DNA of 64,000 nucleotides from Phycomyces blakesleeanus NRRL 1555(-) (lineage: Eukaryota; Mucoromycota; Mucoromycetes; Mucorales; Phycomycetaceae), in assembly GCF_001638985.1 (NCBI RefSeq), contig NW_017265141.1, positions 923,001 through 987,000 on the forward strand, read 5' to 3'. The translations under genes and the position numbers were made by a program. The notes below the pieces were generated by a model. That model ran no database searches and was not told the DNA's origin. It worked only from the letters and a program-made list of their open reading frames with translations. Below, piece after piece: positions 1 to 12,476 of this stretch; the first letter of the stretch is position 1, and each line of letters opens with the position of its first letter.

Positions 1-23
1 AAGGAGATAAAATCGACCCACAG

Positions 24-30
24 TGACTCA
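24..30 (+). promoter_or_regulatory. GCN4/AP-1-type site upstream of TRP1
   Basis: The heptamer TGACTCA lies about 75 bases before the TRP1 start codon chosen here (106). This is the consensus site of the bZIP activator Gcn4/CPC1, which induces amino-acid biosynthesis genes under starvation in other fungi. Its place in front of a tryptophan gene fits that role. A single heptamer can occur by chance, and the window starts just upstream, so further copies cannot be seen. Confidence 0.5.
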
Positions 31-105
31 GACTGACAATTCCAGCATTATGTGTATATAAATACTAAGTCCGTCAATCTTCTTTCTTTATCTAAACTTC
101 TTCTA

Positions 106-2400
106 ATGGCTACCCTACTCATCGACAATTACGACAGCTTCACCTACAATGTCTATCAGTACCTTTGCTCTCAGGGGGCAGACGTTGTAGTCTATCGCAA
201 CGACAAGATCACTGTAGACGAGATCGTAAAGTTAAACCCCGTCAACATTGTCATCTCTCCTGGCCCCGGTCATCCTTCTCATGATGCCGGTGTTTCTAGA
301 GATGTCATCTCTTACTTTGCTGGAAAACTCCCAATTCTCGGTATTTGCATGGGTGAACAGTGTATCTACGAAGTATTTGGAGGAACTGTTTCCTATGCTG
401 GTGATATCTTGCATGGAAAAACCTCTACAATTAAGCACGACAACCGTGGATTATTTAAGAATGTGCCTCAGGACAACCAGGTCACTCGTTACCACTCACT
501 TGCTGGCATGCCCAGCACACTTCCTGAAGTTTTAGAAGTCACTGCCACCACAGACGACGGTGTTATCATGGGTGTTCGCCACAAAAAGTATACTGTTGAA
601 GGTGTTCAATTCCATCCTGAAAGTATTCTGTGCGAACATGGTCACACCATGATCAGCAACTTCCTCAGTCTTCGCGGTGGAAACTGGGATGAGAACCCCG
701 CTGCCGGTGTTTTGGCCCAGAAAGTTCCCGCTGCTGCAACAGAGAAGGCCGCCCAAGAGGCCTCCCCTGCTATTTCTACCCCCAACGGTGTTCCCACCAT
801 TCTGTCCCGAATCTATGCTCAACGTGTAAAGGATGTTCAGGCAGCTAAAGAAGTTCCTGGACAGAGCCAGGCAGATCTTCAGAAGTTGCTCAACCTTCAC
901 ATTGCTCCTCCTCTGCGTGACGTTGTAAACCGTCTCAAGGAAAGCTCCCCCGCTCTTATGGCCGAAGTCAAACGTGCATCTCCTTCAAAGGGCAACATTG
1001 ATATCACTGTTAATGCAGCTGAGCAGGCACTTCAGTATGCGTTGGCTGGGGCTAGCGTAATATCCGTTCTCACTGAGCCAAAATGGTTCCGTGGTTCCCT
1101 CAATGATCTTCGCCAGGTCCGCGAGGCCTTGTCCCTGTTGCCAAACCGCCCTTGTATACTCCGCAAAGACTTTATTGTTGACACTTACCAAATCCTTGAA
1201 GCTAGACTCTATGGTGCGGACACGGTGCTTCTTATTGTCGCAATGATGTCTGACGAAGTACTCAGAGAGCTGTACCAATATTCTGTTTCTTTGGGTATGG
1301 AACCCCTTGTCGAAGTCAACAATGCTGAAGAAATGGCACGGGCCAACGCTGTTGGAGCTAAGCTTATTGGTGTCAACAACAGAAACTTGCACAGTTTTGA
1401 TGTGGATATGGAGACTACTTCACGTCTGGCCGAGATGGTACCTGAAGGAACTATTCTTTGTGCCCTATCTGGAATCTCTACCCGCGCTGATGTAGAAACT
1501 TATGTATCTCAAGGTGTCCATGGATTATTAGTCGGTGAAGCATTAATGCGCGCTTGGAACCTGAAAGAATTTGTAGCCGAATTACTGGGATACAAGAAGA
1601 AGGATCCCGTACCGCACACACCAGTCTCTCGTCAGGTTCAGGTCAAGATCTGTGGAATCTCTTCTGTTGAGGCTGCTGTCGAGGCTGCTACTGCTGGGGC
1701 AGATTTGGTTGGTCTTATCTTTGCCGAAAAGTCAAAGAGACAGGTTACTGTAGCCAAGGCGCGCGAGATTGTTGATGCTCTACACAAACTTCCCACACGC
1801 TCATCACAATTGCCTGTCAAGAGTCAGAAGAGTATAGACTGGTTTGATGTTCAGACTGAAATGGTAGAACAGCGGTCTGGAAAGCCTTTGGTAGTCGGCG
1901 TATTTGTCAACCAGTCAATCGAGTACATGTCTCAGGTGGCAGTAGAGGCTGGTCTTGACCTCATTCAGTTACATGGAACAGAGTCTGCCGAAATTGCACG
2001 TTTCTTACCTGTGCCTGTTATCAAGGCATTCCACATGGACGCGTCTTCATTTCATGCAGGACAGATTCCTTATGTCACACAACCTGGCAACAATCAATTC
2101 GTACTACTAGATGCTAAAGTTCCAAGCCTCCCCATGGACCGACAGGGTGGACTTGGTCAAAAATTCGACTGGACCATTGCTCAGGATATTGTCAATGTCA
2201 AGCGCCCGGGTTGCTCAAAGGAACAGACTTTCCCAGTAATTTTGGCTGGTGGATTGGATCCCTCAAATATCTCTGAGGCTATTCAGCAGGTGCGTCCTTG
2301 GGCAGTCGATGTTTCTTCAGGAGTCGAAACGGATGGAAAGAAGGACTTGAAGAAGATTCGGGCGTTTGTTGAAAAAGCCAAAAGCATAAATTTGCAGTAA
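106..2400 (+). CDS. TRP1: Trifunctional tryptophan biosynthesis protein: anthranilate synthase component II / indole-3-glycerol-phosphate synthase / phosphoribosylanthranilate isomerase
   Basis: One uninterrupted exon of 764 codons. The frame is open back to an ATG at 52, but I chose the ATG at 106 because the protein then begins [15 protein letters not shown], the usual start of a glutamine amidotransferase subunit. Three domains follow. The GATase (about 1-195) has the nucleophile in GICMGEQ (Cys81) and the His-Pro-Glu in VQFHPES. The indole-glycerol-phosphate synthase (about 235-500) has [11 protein letters not shown] and GVNNRNL. The phosphoribosylanthranilate isomerase (about 505-764) has VKICGI, LIQLHG and ILAGGL. 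This domain order is the normal fungal fusion. The protein supplies ammonia to anthranilate synthase component I and carries out two later pathway steps. No introns or lesions are seen. An AATAAA lies about 45 bases after the stop. Confidence 0.97.
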   Translation: MATLLIDNYDSFTYNVYQYLCSQGADVVVYRNDKITVDEIVKLNPVNIVISPGPGHPSHDAGVSRDVISYFAGKLPILGICMGEQCIYEVFGGTVSYAGDILHGKTSTIKHDNRGLFKNVPQDNQVTRYHSLAGMPSTLPEVLEVTATTDDGVIMGVRHKKYTVEGVQFHPESILCEHGHTMISNFLSLRGGNWDENPAAGVLAQKVPAAATEKAAQEASPAISTPNGVPTILSRIYAQRVKDVQAAKEVPGQSQADLQKLLNLHIAPPLRDVVNRLKESSPALMAEVKRASPSKGNIDITVNAAEQALQYALAGASVISVLTEPKWFRGSLNDLRQVREALSLLPNRPCILRKDFIVDTYQILEARLYGADTVLLIVAMMSDEVLRELYQYSVSLGMEPLVEVNNAEEMARANAVGAKLIGVNNRNLHSFDVDMETTSRLAEMVPEGTILCALSGISTRADVETYVSQGVHGLLVGEALMRAWNLKEFVAELLGYKKKDPVPHTPVSRQVQVKICGISSVEAAVEAATAGADLVGLIFAEKSKRQVTVAKAREIVDALHKLPTRSSQLPVKSQKSIDWFDVQTEMVEQRSGKPLVVGVFVNQSIEYMSQVAVEAGLDLIQLHGTESAEIARFLPVPVIKAFHMDASSFHAGQIPYVTQPGNNQFVLLDAKVPSLPMDRQGGLGQKFDWTIAQDIVNVKRPGCSKEQTFPVILAGGLDPSNISEAIQQVRPWAVDVSSGVETDGKKDLKKIRAFVEKAKSINLQ

Positions 2401-2617
2401 ACTACAATTATAGAATGTTTGTTTGTGTGTTGCAATTGTGTGTGAATAAAATCCTCTTGCTTAAACTAAAATCCTGGGCTTAATACCAAAAACAAGGAAG
2501 GGTTGAAACATATACATAAATATTTCCAAAATTAAGTCAAATAAACAACATTGGTATGAGTGGTATTTACACACGCTCAAACACCAGCACAATAATTGGT
2601 GTTTCTTTTCTCAAGGT

Positions 2618-2914
2618 TTATGCTGTTAACTGGATGGTGACTAGCTTGCAGTATACAAATGAAACATATAGATGCCCTGACATGAAGCAACTTTGTGACA
2701 GGATTTCAGTTTTAGATATTCCATAAATACCAATTCGATAAAAACTTCTTGATTTGTATTCTTCCGGTAATAATGAAACCTGTTGAACTATGCATAAAAC
2801 ATTGTGGCTATACACTTGGCGAATATTGAGTTTACTAGACGCTCGAGGATTAACTCCTGTACATATTTTACAACAGTTTACCAGTCGTTTTTTTTCCTTT
2901 TGTTTTTGATCCAT
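2618..2914 (-). CDS. Small ORF of unknown function (98 aa)
   Basis: An ATG-to-TAA frame of 98 codons lies between TRP1 and the large gene at 3281, and is divergent from the latter. The N-terminus is basic (MDQKQKEKKR) and followed by a short Cys pair (NCCKIC). The rest is mixed polar and hydrophobic with no motif I recognise. A possible small intron (GTAAAC..ACAG) sits near the 5' end and would shorten the product without moving the start. It is longer than most chance frames in this AT-rich DNA and has no simple repeats, which favours a real gene, but there is no family match to support it. It may be spurious. Confidence 0.35.
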   Translation of the reverse strand: MDQKQKEKKRLVNCCKICTGVNPRASSKLNIRQVYSHNVLCIVQQVSLLPEEYKSRSFYRIGIYGISKTEILSQSCFMSGHLYVSFVYCKLVTIQLTA

Positions 2915-3280
2915 TGTTACCCAAAGTTCTATATATATCTTTAATCAATACAAATCCACCCAAAAATAAAGTCTAGAAATTGGGCCATATACAAGAATTG
3001 ACAGGATTTTTGAAGAAGCGAAATCTCTTAAGAGTGGTAATAGTGATTACAGTAACACGGATATGTGTACGAAAAAGGAATGGCCGTGAGTCATGCAGTA
3101 TAAACTACCACAGTCAAACTGAGAAAAACCGGGCATTATAAAAAGAATACATATATTCCAAAACGCATAAAAGGAACACAAATAACTAAATACTAGTATC
3201 ATCTTTCTATCATCTTTCCTTTATTTCTTCTTTCCCACAAAGAGAGAAAAAATACCCGACAAAGAAAAAAAAGAATTGCC
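2915..3280. other. Divergent intergenic region
   Basis: 366 bases separate the starts of the small minus-strand ORF and the large plus-strand gene. AT-rich, with pyrimidine-rich stretches (CTTTCTATCATCTTTCC) just before the ATG at 3281, a common pattern at fungal promoters. No coding signal or RNA gene seen. Confidence 0.5.
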
Positions 3281-6200
3281 ATGCCCAGCGTAGATGAATT
3301 GAAAGAAGCCTTCGCCTTTGCCGGCAAAGACATCAAAGCGCGTGAGAAAGCGGTTGAGCATTATGCACTTCGAGACTCGGAGGACTGGTATTACTATTCT
3401 GGTCTCATTATTCTCCAAAGGCTCGCGGACGAGGTTAATTCCAAGGACAATAAAGACCCAAGGGACCCAACCGCAGAAGAACGCGAACTTATGAACTGCT
3501 TTCATAAGCACCTGACGGGCTACGAAGCAAAACTCAAGTTGAGAACATCCAATGCCAAGTATGACAACAGATACAAAGCACTCCAGAGCCGCTACTATGT
3601 CCTGGTCTATTTACTTGACAAAAAGGAATCAACACAATTTCTTCAAGATGCTCTTAACCTTGATAAGATTCCGGCCATACATGATGAGGACCAGGACAAT
3701 CAGTCAACAGATGCACAGATACAAAAGATTCTTCCTTCAACCTTTTCTCAGAAAATAATTAATTCAGAGGAGCTTGTCTGGAAAAGTATTTCTCAGATAG
3801 CCAAGGATGGAGATTCTCTCGATGTGGAATACCTTGCGCTCCCTGTCTTATCTCGCCTTATCAAGAAACCATTGTCGAGCTCCCAAGAGTCGGTCATATT
3901 CGCGAAGCTGTTGTCATTTCCTCAGGCTTCCCAGCCATTGGGAGGACAAGGCATTGATTTTACAGAGTTTATTTGCAAATATCTCAGTGGAAAGGACGAA
4001 AAGTATTTCAAAGACAATCTTCCCGGCATTTCGCTTGACAACCTAACAATTGATCAAATGGACATCATCAGAAAAAGCGTCCCCTTGGTTGTTTTGTGCG
4101 AGAGCTTTCTGACTACGTATATAAAAAAATTAGTACCCTTGGAATATTTGAATGAGGGCTACACCAAAGCAACAGACAATTTTTGGGATGATGAGAACCG
4201 TATATTGGAAGGTTATCTTTCTCGTCTCTGGACATTTGTGGAAGACTTGCCAGTACTTTATCAGCCTCTTAAGGCATTAATTGGCTTTCACAAACTACGG
4301 CTTCAAATTTCCAGAGAGAACTTTTCTGAAGCTTATCTTCTCAAGTAAGTATTTTTCTAGATTTACTATTACATATAACAGCTACATAAACAAATAAATC
4401 TCACAATAATCCCGTAAATATAGATATTTAGCCCTTACTCAAGGAAGAATTCTTGAAAATGTCATGTCTCCTGTTCCTGGCCGCCCAGTTGACCTTAAAC
4501 AAAGATTGAGCAAAGCTACTACAATCAAGGTAAAAGAATATAATTAATACTTTATGCTTCTTTACTTTTTTTTATTAACCCTTGAAATCCGTTAATAATA
4601 GATCCCTTATCTAACGAACTATGCTACTGACTCACGTGAAGAAAAGACTACAGTCTATGTCTATCTTACAGGTGTTCTTACAGAAAATCCGGATATGAGT
4701 CTCGATCCAATCTTGAAGTACCTAGACTTAAACGATACTCTAAAGAAGCTTTATACAACTGTGCAATTGACCCATCCTTTACGTCAGGGTGTTTCTTTGG
4801 AATCCTCTAATTCGCTTACGACTTATGAGCTCGATAAGCTCATCAACGAAGTAAAGCTTGAATTCGCTCCCTCAACAATCAATATTGGTCGTATTCTTTT
4901 GGCTGACACTCCTATAAAGTTGAGCCTTCAACTTAAGCAAGTGGGACATCTTACGGTGCGAGTTTATCCTATCGATCTTTACAACTATTGGCGCATGCAT
5001 TCCAACAAAAGAGTCCTGTCAATGAGCAAAGAAGAAAGCGCACGATTGGACGGTCTATGTCCATTGTGGGAAGACACCATTGACTTTACCAAAAAGACTG
5101 CCCTCTGTACTTGGAAAGAATCTTTTGTTTTTGGAAAAGACCACTTGGCCTCTGACTGTGTCCAAGGGCGTGGCGCTTGGATAATCGATTTTGTTGGAGA
5201 AAATATACAATGTCGCGCCATTGTTCAAAGGGTAATAAGAAACATATAGCTAATATTATTGGGTTTGGCGTAATAACTAAGGAGTTTTGTAAAATTAGGG
5301 GCATTTACGTCACTTGGTTCAAGATACTTCTGCTGGGCATTTGATTCAAATAATTGACGAGAATAATATTCCTTTGAAACAAGATGGCAGAATCTGGTAT
5401 GCCGATTCGTACTATGAGGTAATAAACATTTCAAAGTGCAAAAAAAATGTATTTTTTTATTTACTTGTTTTATAGTCGGATGCAAATGGAAATATTTTGA
5501 TCCCTTACCGTGCCGGCGAGACCAAGAATACAGAAATACTTCTATTGTCAAAGGATGGATTTTGTGAACCAGTCGCCTTTACGCATAAGACAGAGACTTA
5601 TGATCTGACTGCAAAGTTTTACGTTAATCTTGAAAGTGTTCTTACAAACAGACAAGCAAAGATGGTCGGAATCCCACGCTTGACTATCCACGAACAACCT
5701 GCTAGTTTGGACTTGCTTGAAAAGATGACATTAACTGTGACAGCCACTTCCTTAAATGGTGTCAAGAGTTCTACTACCTCACAGTACGCTCCCCTTACGA
5801 ACAATTCATTTGATTATGAATTTACCGTTCCTGATCTCCGTAAGTATAATGACCTATAAAGCCAAGACTGTATTACTGATACTTTCAATAGTGAATACAC
5901 TTGAGTTAAAATTGACTGCCAAAGTCAAATCCACTTCCACTCAAAGTGATGGACAGGAAGTTGAAGTCAGCAAGGTTCTCGAAATGAGAGCTGAAGATAA
6001 TCCTCTGCCAAAGCCTTATCTTCGTATAAATAAAAATAACGAGTACTACATATGTTCCCTTGGAAAGAATGGTAAAGTAGTAAAAAGTCTATATTTGTTT
6101 TGTCCTCATAAAATCAATTTTGCTTTTTTAGGAGAAATCTATAAAAATAAGGAATATACTATAAAATTGGAGCATAGCATGATAAGAGCTCCCATAGTTA

Positions 6201-9200
6201 CAAACATGCAAACGGATGAACATGGCATTATTCATCTCGGACCGCTTGAAAATATCCATTCAATTAGCGTTGGTTCACCAGAGCTCCTTGAAATTAATTG
6301 GGATATTTTGAAAAAATCTAACGCCGTTCTTCCTACAACTTTCAACGGAACGGCCAACACTCCTTTGATGTTTCCGTTCGCTGAAGAAGCAAACCGTATG
6401 TGCTCTATTTATCAAACCGATGGTTCTAGGTAACTTATTTACCAACGTACATATACACATATATATATACTTATTTTCTTTCCGCTAATTTATTTTATAG
6501 TCAAGTACTCCATGACTTTACCAACCGACTCTCTTATGAAAATGGTTATTTAAAGATTGCTGGTCTTCCAGAGGGTCGTTTTACTCTCTACCTTTACTCC
6601 CAAGGAACAAAGTACACAGTTACCATTTGGATCTTCAATAGTCAGGTCTCTACTGCTTTAGCTGCGTGTGGCAGCCATTGGTCAAACTGGATCCTTAGTT
6701 ATAGCTTTTACGCCACCAACAGTCGATGGTTTGCCCATTCTCCTCTGGTTATCTCCGATACAACTGTAACAGATCAATCAATAGTTGTGAGCTTAAATGG
6801 ATGGTCCAAAGGGAAGACATATGCGCTTGTGACGACGACTGCCTTTATCGAGACAAGAAAAAGTTTGACCAAGAGTCTTTTAACTCTTCCCACGACTAGT
6901 CCTAAAAAATATGCCAGTGTTCTCGATACTCGTGCCGTATTTATTACAGGATGCAAACTGAGCGACGAGTACCAGTATATACTGAAGAGAGCGAGGGCTG
7001 AAAAATGGGTCGGAAGCTCTTTGGTAAAACCTTCTCTGCTACTTTATCCAGAGGTAAGGTTAAATAGCATTATTTTTTTTAAGAATATTACTGGTAATTA
7101 ATAATTACATTGTTTCTTACAAAAAAATAACAACAACATTATAGGCTTTGGCTTCAGCTACATCAGATTATTGTGTGGTAAATGAAAGGGAACATATGTT
7201 TGCTGGAGGAGGCTATAGGTACACAGACACGACTGATAGTATAATTACAAGCGGGGTTTCACGTGGAAAAAATCGTCGTCCCACAGATTATGGTATGGAT
7301 ATGCTTCGTCTTTCTTTTTTCTTTTTCTTCTTTCTTACAGTCATATTACTACAGGCTTCCTTGATCATCGTTATTCAATTCTTCGCTTGGAACCCGATGA
7401 GGATGGAAAATTAATCATTGATCGTGCTCACTTGGGTGACGGAAATATTCTTCAGTTGGCTGTCCTTTCTGGAGAGCAAATTGTTACCAAAGAAATGGTA
7501 TTGGATAGTACAACCACCGAATTGCGTTTAAAGAATCGATCCCAGACAATCGAAGACTCAAAGTCTGAACAAGCATATGTGCGAATTAAGTCCGTATCAA
7601 CTTTGTACCCAGAAAATCTTGATTCTGCTATTCAAGACGACCCAGCAGCCCATGCATCGTTGCAACTTGATGGGGGTGAACAAGAATTTGAGGTTGTCGA
7701 CAGCTTTGAAAAGTTGTTCAATCTCTTTAAAGTACTCTCCAATGCGGAAATCAACACTAGTCTTGAAAAGTTCAAGTTTCTACTCACTTGGCCATCTCTT
7801 TCTCTAAAAAAGAAATTGGATCATTACAATACAAATGTTTGTCATGAACTCAACTTGTGGCTAAAGCATAAAGATGTATCATTCTTTGAACATAATGTTA
7901 AGCCGTTTATCAAGGTGAGTAACTATTGTGCTTATTATGTATTCCCAAGCTATACTTACTCCTATGTTTCTCTCTTATAGAGCAAGGTTACTACATCGTT
8001 TATGGATTTGTATTTGGTTGATGAAGATTTAAATGAATATGCAGATAGTCTTTACTTGTACAACAATTTAAATATGATTGAGAAGGCCTTTCTGGCCAAG
8101 CGTGTACCTGGTCATTTTGATTCCATTCTTCGTTCATTTGAGGACGCGTCTACAGCTCCAAATGAAGCATCTGAGGATATAGGATTCGACACAGTCATGT
8201 CTAGTAACGCACTTAACCAGCAACCAGGTAATAATAATGATGATTAAAGCTCAAATGTTACAAGTCGTCGGATTTAGTTCTAATATCGACATCTATCTCC
8301 TTTTTATTTTCCAACCTCTTCAAACTATTTCACAACTTATCCTGGCTATTCACCTGCTTTACCTACTTATTTAATTGATGAAAAAATCAAATTTGCAATA
8401 TCAAGCTCAAGGTGAAATTCAAAAAAGCTCGATGAACTATTTTCTCCGTTCAGCTATACCTCAATCTGCCATGTTTGCCAGCGCTCCAATGATGGGTGCA
8501 GCACTGGGTAAAGGTGGTGCAAGGCGTGATCGTAAGATTTTGCCTCAAGACGAGTCTGATGATGATATGGGCTTTGCGGACGACTTCTACGACAATCCCT
8601 CAAATACCGTGGTTGAAGAGTACGCAGGTAATTTCATGTGGTTAACTGCTATCTGTATAAAAAAAAACAGCTAACTGTTTGTTTTATTGTTACAAGTTGT
8701 GAGAGAGACTGTTGTGGAGGAGAATGATGATGATCAAATCCAAGATGATAAAAAAAAGTTAGATGAAGATGCTCTGCGTGCTAGATCGGCTAAACAGCAG
8801 ATAAAGGTACCTTATTCATTTGTCAAGCCAACAAAAGAATGGGAAGAGAAGGGTTATTACAATGGTCTCCCAAGTTTTGGACAATCCAACAATTCATTCT
8901 GGGTAGATTATATTAAGTCTACAAGAGCTGTATTTTTGTCCAAGGTAAATAAAATAGTAACTTGTATGATTTGTCATCTATATAAAAAACTGAACATTTT
9001 GCTCTACAGAACTTTTTGGTAGCTATCAATAACTTTACAGAGATTATGGCCGCGTTATCTGTAATGGATTTGCCTTATGCTGTGGATGCCCAGTGGAAAT
9101 GCAAGAGTGATTCAAACAGTGGTGCTCTTTCCATTATATCTGCAAAACCTTGCTTAGTTTTCCACCGTACATTGAAAGTAAGCTATAATTACTCTTATAT

Positions 9201-11478
9201 ATATATTTGTGTGTGTGTTTATGAAGAATGTAAAAGTATTAATACAAAATAAAGGCAACAAATAGCATTGCACCTACCAACCCAATTGTTTTGCTTGGCC
9301 AAGGCATATTTAATAAATCAGCTCAACACAGCTCTCGAGAAGATATTACTATGATTAACCCAACTGATTTAACAGCTGCTACAGAATATAGCTGGCATCT
9401 TGTTGTGAGCAGTAAGTACAGAATACCACTATTTTTATAACATATAAAAAAGAAGACAGCGTAGTAACGATTTTTTTATGCTTCTCTAGACATTTCTTCA
9501 AAGTCATTCACGTGTGAGGCCACGCTACAAATTCCTTCTGGGGCAGTACCTATTGAAGGAACTCCTTATTGTCAATCGAAATTCATTGCTTTGCGACCTT
9601 ATTCTACATGGGAGAGCGTCATTGGTAGCTTCTACTTTCCACACGCTGGAAACTTTACGCAGCTACCTATCACTATTACTGACAGTTCAAAATTGCTGAA
9701 CAAGAGCCAGCCGATAAGCCTTTCAGTGTCAGAGCCCGGTCTTTTTATCAACCAGAAATTAGGAACTTCAAATATTCCTTGGTCAGTTGTAGCCAGCAAA
9801 ATGAAGAATGAAGATGTGTTGGATTACTTGTCACAATACAAGAAGCTTGACGAACTTAATTTCGGTTTGATTACTTGGCGTATGTCCAACAAGGCATTTG
9901 CTCGCAAAGTATTTGACGTTTTGGGTGGCCAGAGACGTTACCATACCGGTATATTGTGGCAGTATGGCCTCACCCATGGATTTTTGGACATTATCAGACA
10001 GCTAATTCAGATATATGCTGATGGAGGAATCATTCCACACATTGGAAAAGCATTTGTTTCACCTCTTTTGTGCACCAGTATTCTGACAAAAGATACTATA
10101 AATGTTCTTGACTACTATCCAATTATCAGCGCACGGGGTAAAGAGAAATTAATAGAAGAGAGAGAGAGAGAGAGTGTGTGTGTGTGTGTGATTGATTACA
10201 AAAAAAAACAAGTTTGACTAAACTTCGTGTCATAAAATATTTGTAGCCCACAGTCTTGGAACAAAAGTAGAAATCTTGAACACACGATTCTCATCCCAGT
10301 ACAATGACTTCCTCGGATATTTGTGCGACAAATCCGCTCCCAGTACTTCTGACCTTTTGGTTCTTGGCGTATACTTGCTATTACAAGACCGCATAGGAGA
10401 GTCTCATAGAGTCTACAACCGTATCTTACAAGAGCTTTCCGGGAAAATAAAAATCCCGGGTGCCACCACACCTGAATCTAATGTGCAGCTTGATTATCTT
10501 GGCGCTTACCTGCAGACTCGTTTGTTGGAGAGTCAGGTGTCCCAAAACCCAGAATCTGTTGATCTGAATGGAGTTCGTAAAATTGCTCAAAAGTATCGCA
10601 CCTGTGGAAATCTGCGCTGGCGTGCACTGTTTGCTAGTTTGGAAGATTTTGTGGATGAAGTTGATGGCATGACAAGTAGTGAGGATCGTACAGGCTCGAA
10701 TATTACATCCGAACGTCGGCAAGAACGGGCACTACATACTGAGCCTGTACTAGATATGGAAGTAAATGAAAAGGATGGTCTGGTGGTTCACTATGCCAAT
10801 ATGACGGACCTACAAGTCAACTATTACAAAACCAATGTTGAGGTTGTGTTCTCTGGAAGCCCATTTATGGCGAATGAGGCCAAGCAATCTGGATGCCAAC
10901 AAGGGTCGGGTCATTCATTAGAATACGGATGGGTGAAACCTAATTACACCGAAAATTACACATTGGAGAGCAATGACGATTGTGTTATGAAGGAAGTACA
11001 AGGCGACGAAGACTTTGATATGATTGGTGTCAACCGAATTAAGATGAAAACAAAGATCATTCCCCTTCCTCAGCATCTGATTAGTACGAATGTTATGGTA
11101 GAGGTTACTGGAAGTGGATTGCGCCGTAGCCAGACTTTCTTTGCCCATCAATTGACTGTCCATATCGTCGAGCCGTTTGGTGTTGTTCGTGTAGCCCAAA
11201 AGCAAACCAAGCGACCACTGGCGGGCGTCTATGTTAAGGTGTACTGTCGCTCCAATGGCAAGAAGGAGGCTAAATTCTGGAAAGATGGCTACACTGGATT
11301 GAATGGTGTGTTTGACTATGTTAGTGTGACAGAAGGAAATGAATTGGTGGGAACCGACAGAGCTTCGTCTGGCCAAGAGTCGCTTTCTGATCTGATAAAG
11401 AAGATCAATAGGTTTAGCATATTGATTTCAAGTGAAAAAGATGGTTCTGTAGTAAAGGAAGCTTATCCTCCTTCTTAA
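3281..11478 (+). CDS. Large conserved-looking protein of unknown function (2312 aa), weakly macroglobulin-like
   Basis: My model has 17 exons: 3281-4344, 4424-4529, 4602-5231, 5299-5418, 5476-5839, 5892-6071, 6132-6429, 6501-7053, 7145-7292, 7355-7914, 7981-8227, 8412-8627, 8697-8944, 9010-9177, 9255-9411, 9490-10137, 10247-11478. All junctions are GT..AG, every phase agrees, and the sum is 6939 nt (2312 codons plus stop). The N-terminal third is mostly helical. The middle looks like repeated beta-sandwich segments (for example DANGNILIPYRAGE near 645). An acidic stretch (DESDDDMGFADDFYDN) lies near 1465, followed by KEWEEKGYYNG. A helical, TPR-like part follows, and near 2225-2262 there is a PLAGVYVKVYCRSNG..KDGYTGLNGVFDY segment like a transthyretin-type beta-sandwich. 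No signal peptide, membrane segment or thioester motif is visible. The architecture loosely recalls alpha-2-macroglobulin-like proteins, but I do not recognise the family. Exon 12 has a second in-frame acceptor at 8406. Confidence 0.85.
10155..10190. repeat. Compound (AG)n(TG)n microsatellite in an intron
   Basis: An AG run followed directly by a TG run lies inside the last intron (10138-10246) of the 2312-aa gene, close to its 5' splice site. Confidence 0.85.
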
Positions 11479-12476
11479 CAAAAAAAAAGTTATATTAACT
11501 CAGTGACTTTTAACATAGCAAAGTTAAGCTTATAAATAAAATATGTATTGACACATGTGTGTATGTGAGTGTATTGTTATGATTTTCATGTTTATTTTCT
11601 TTTACTAGCTTGATATACACATATTGTATTTTAAGCTATAAAATTAAGAAGTAAACTTATAACCGATATTCCACAATTTTGGCGGGTATCAAGTGGTTGG
11701 TTGTCTAGGTGACCCATTTAATTTTGTGTTAGTATCACTTTGCAGCCTGTGTTACCACATCTACAAGGTTTAATTCTCCTTTTTCGGGTCTGCATTATTT
11801 TTTAGAACAAAAATGGGCAAAATAGGAGATTTGATTTGTAGAATACAAATATAGTCTCCTCCATACAAACTCCGATGAAGTCTGTAGATTCACTATGAGG
11901 ATCCAAGTGAGTAAAATTCGACCCCAGATGTTGAATATGAGTAATCTATTGAACTTTAGAAATCCTGGAGTATTGGGTTATTAGAAGAAGAATTCTATAG
12001 GACGTGTGCATACATATGTATGTGTGTGTTTGTTTGTACAAGCTTTTCGACTGGTGTTGTGTAACAAGTGTACATGATCTAGTCTTACACTTCCTCACCT
12101 GTCTACCATTAATGATGATCCAGATAACAGTTATCCTTGATTATATATATATATATATATATGTATTTATTATATCGTGCCAGTTTACTAGTCTGACACT
12201 CAAAATAAAAGATGTTTTAGCAGAATAGATGCAAGATAAGATAAAATTGAATTAATGGGGTTAACCTATTTAGGAGGATCAGATAACTTGCAGGCGATTA
12301 TCAATCTTGATTCAAAATTGTATTTGATCTGTGTCTTTTTCTCCCTTTCCCTCTTTCTCTCTCTTCCTCTCTTTTCTTTTCTTTTCTTCTCCATTATTAA
12401 TTCTTCACTTAACATAATCAAAAGATAACAGTAATATTAATATTAATCAGCAAAGATTAAAGAAAAAAACACAAAA
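11479..12476. other. Intergenic region before the MFS gene
   Basis: About 1 kb without a credible reading frame. It holds a 3' end AATAAA near 11534, a TA dinucleotide run near 12141-12162 and, directly before the next ATG, a C/T-rich tract (12337-12392) of the type often found in fungal promoters. Confidence 0.5.

Noticed and set aside
248..2100. Several 60-135-codon frames on both strands inside TRP1
   Set aside because: They are shadows of the strong TRP1 frame; the true frame carries all domain motifs.
7341..7354. First acceptor (TTACAG at 7340) for exon 10 of the large gene
   Set aside because: It is in another phase from the CTACAG acceptor at 7354, and only the latter joins into the open frame reading GFLDHRYSILRLEPDEDG.
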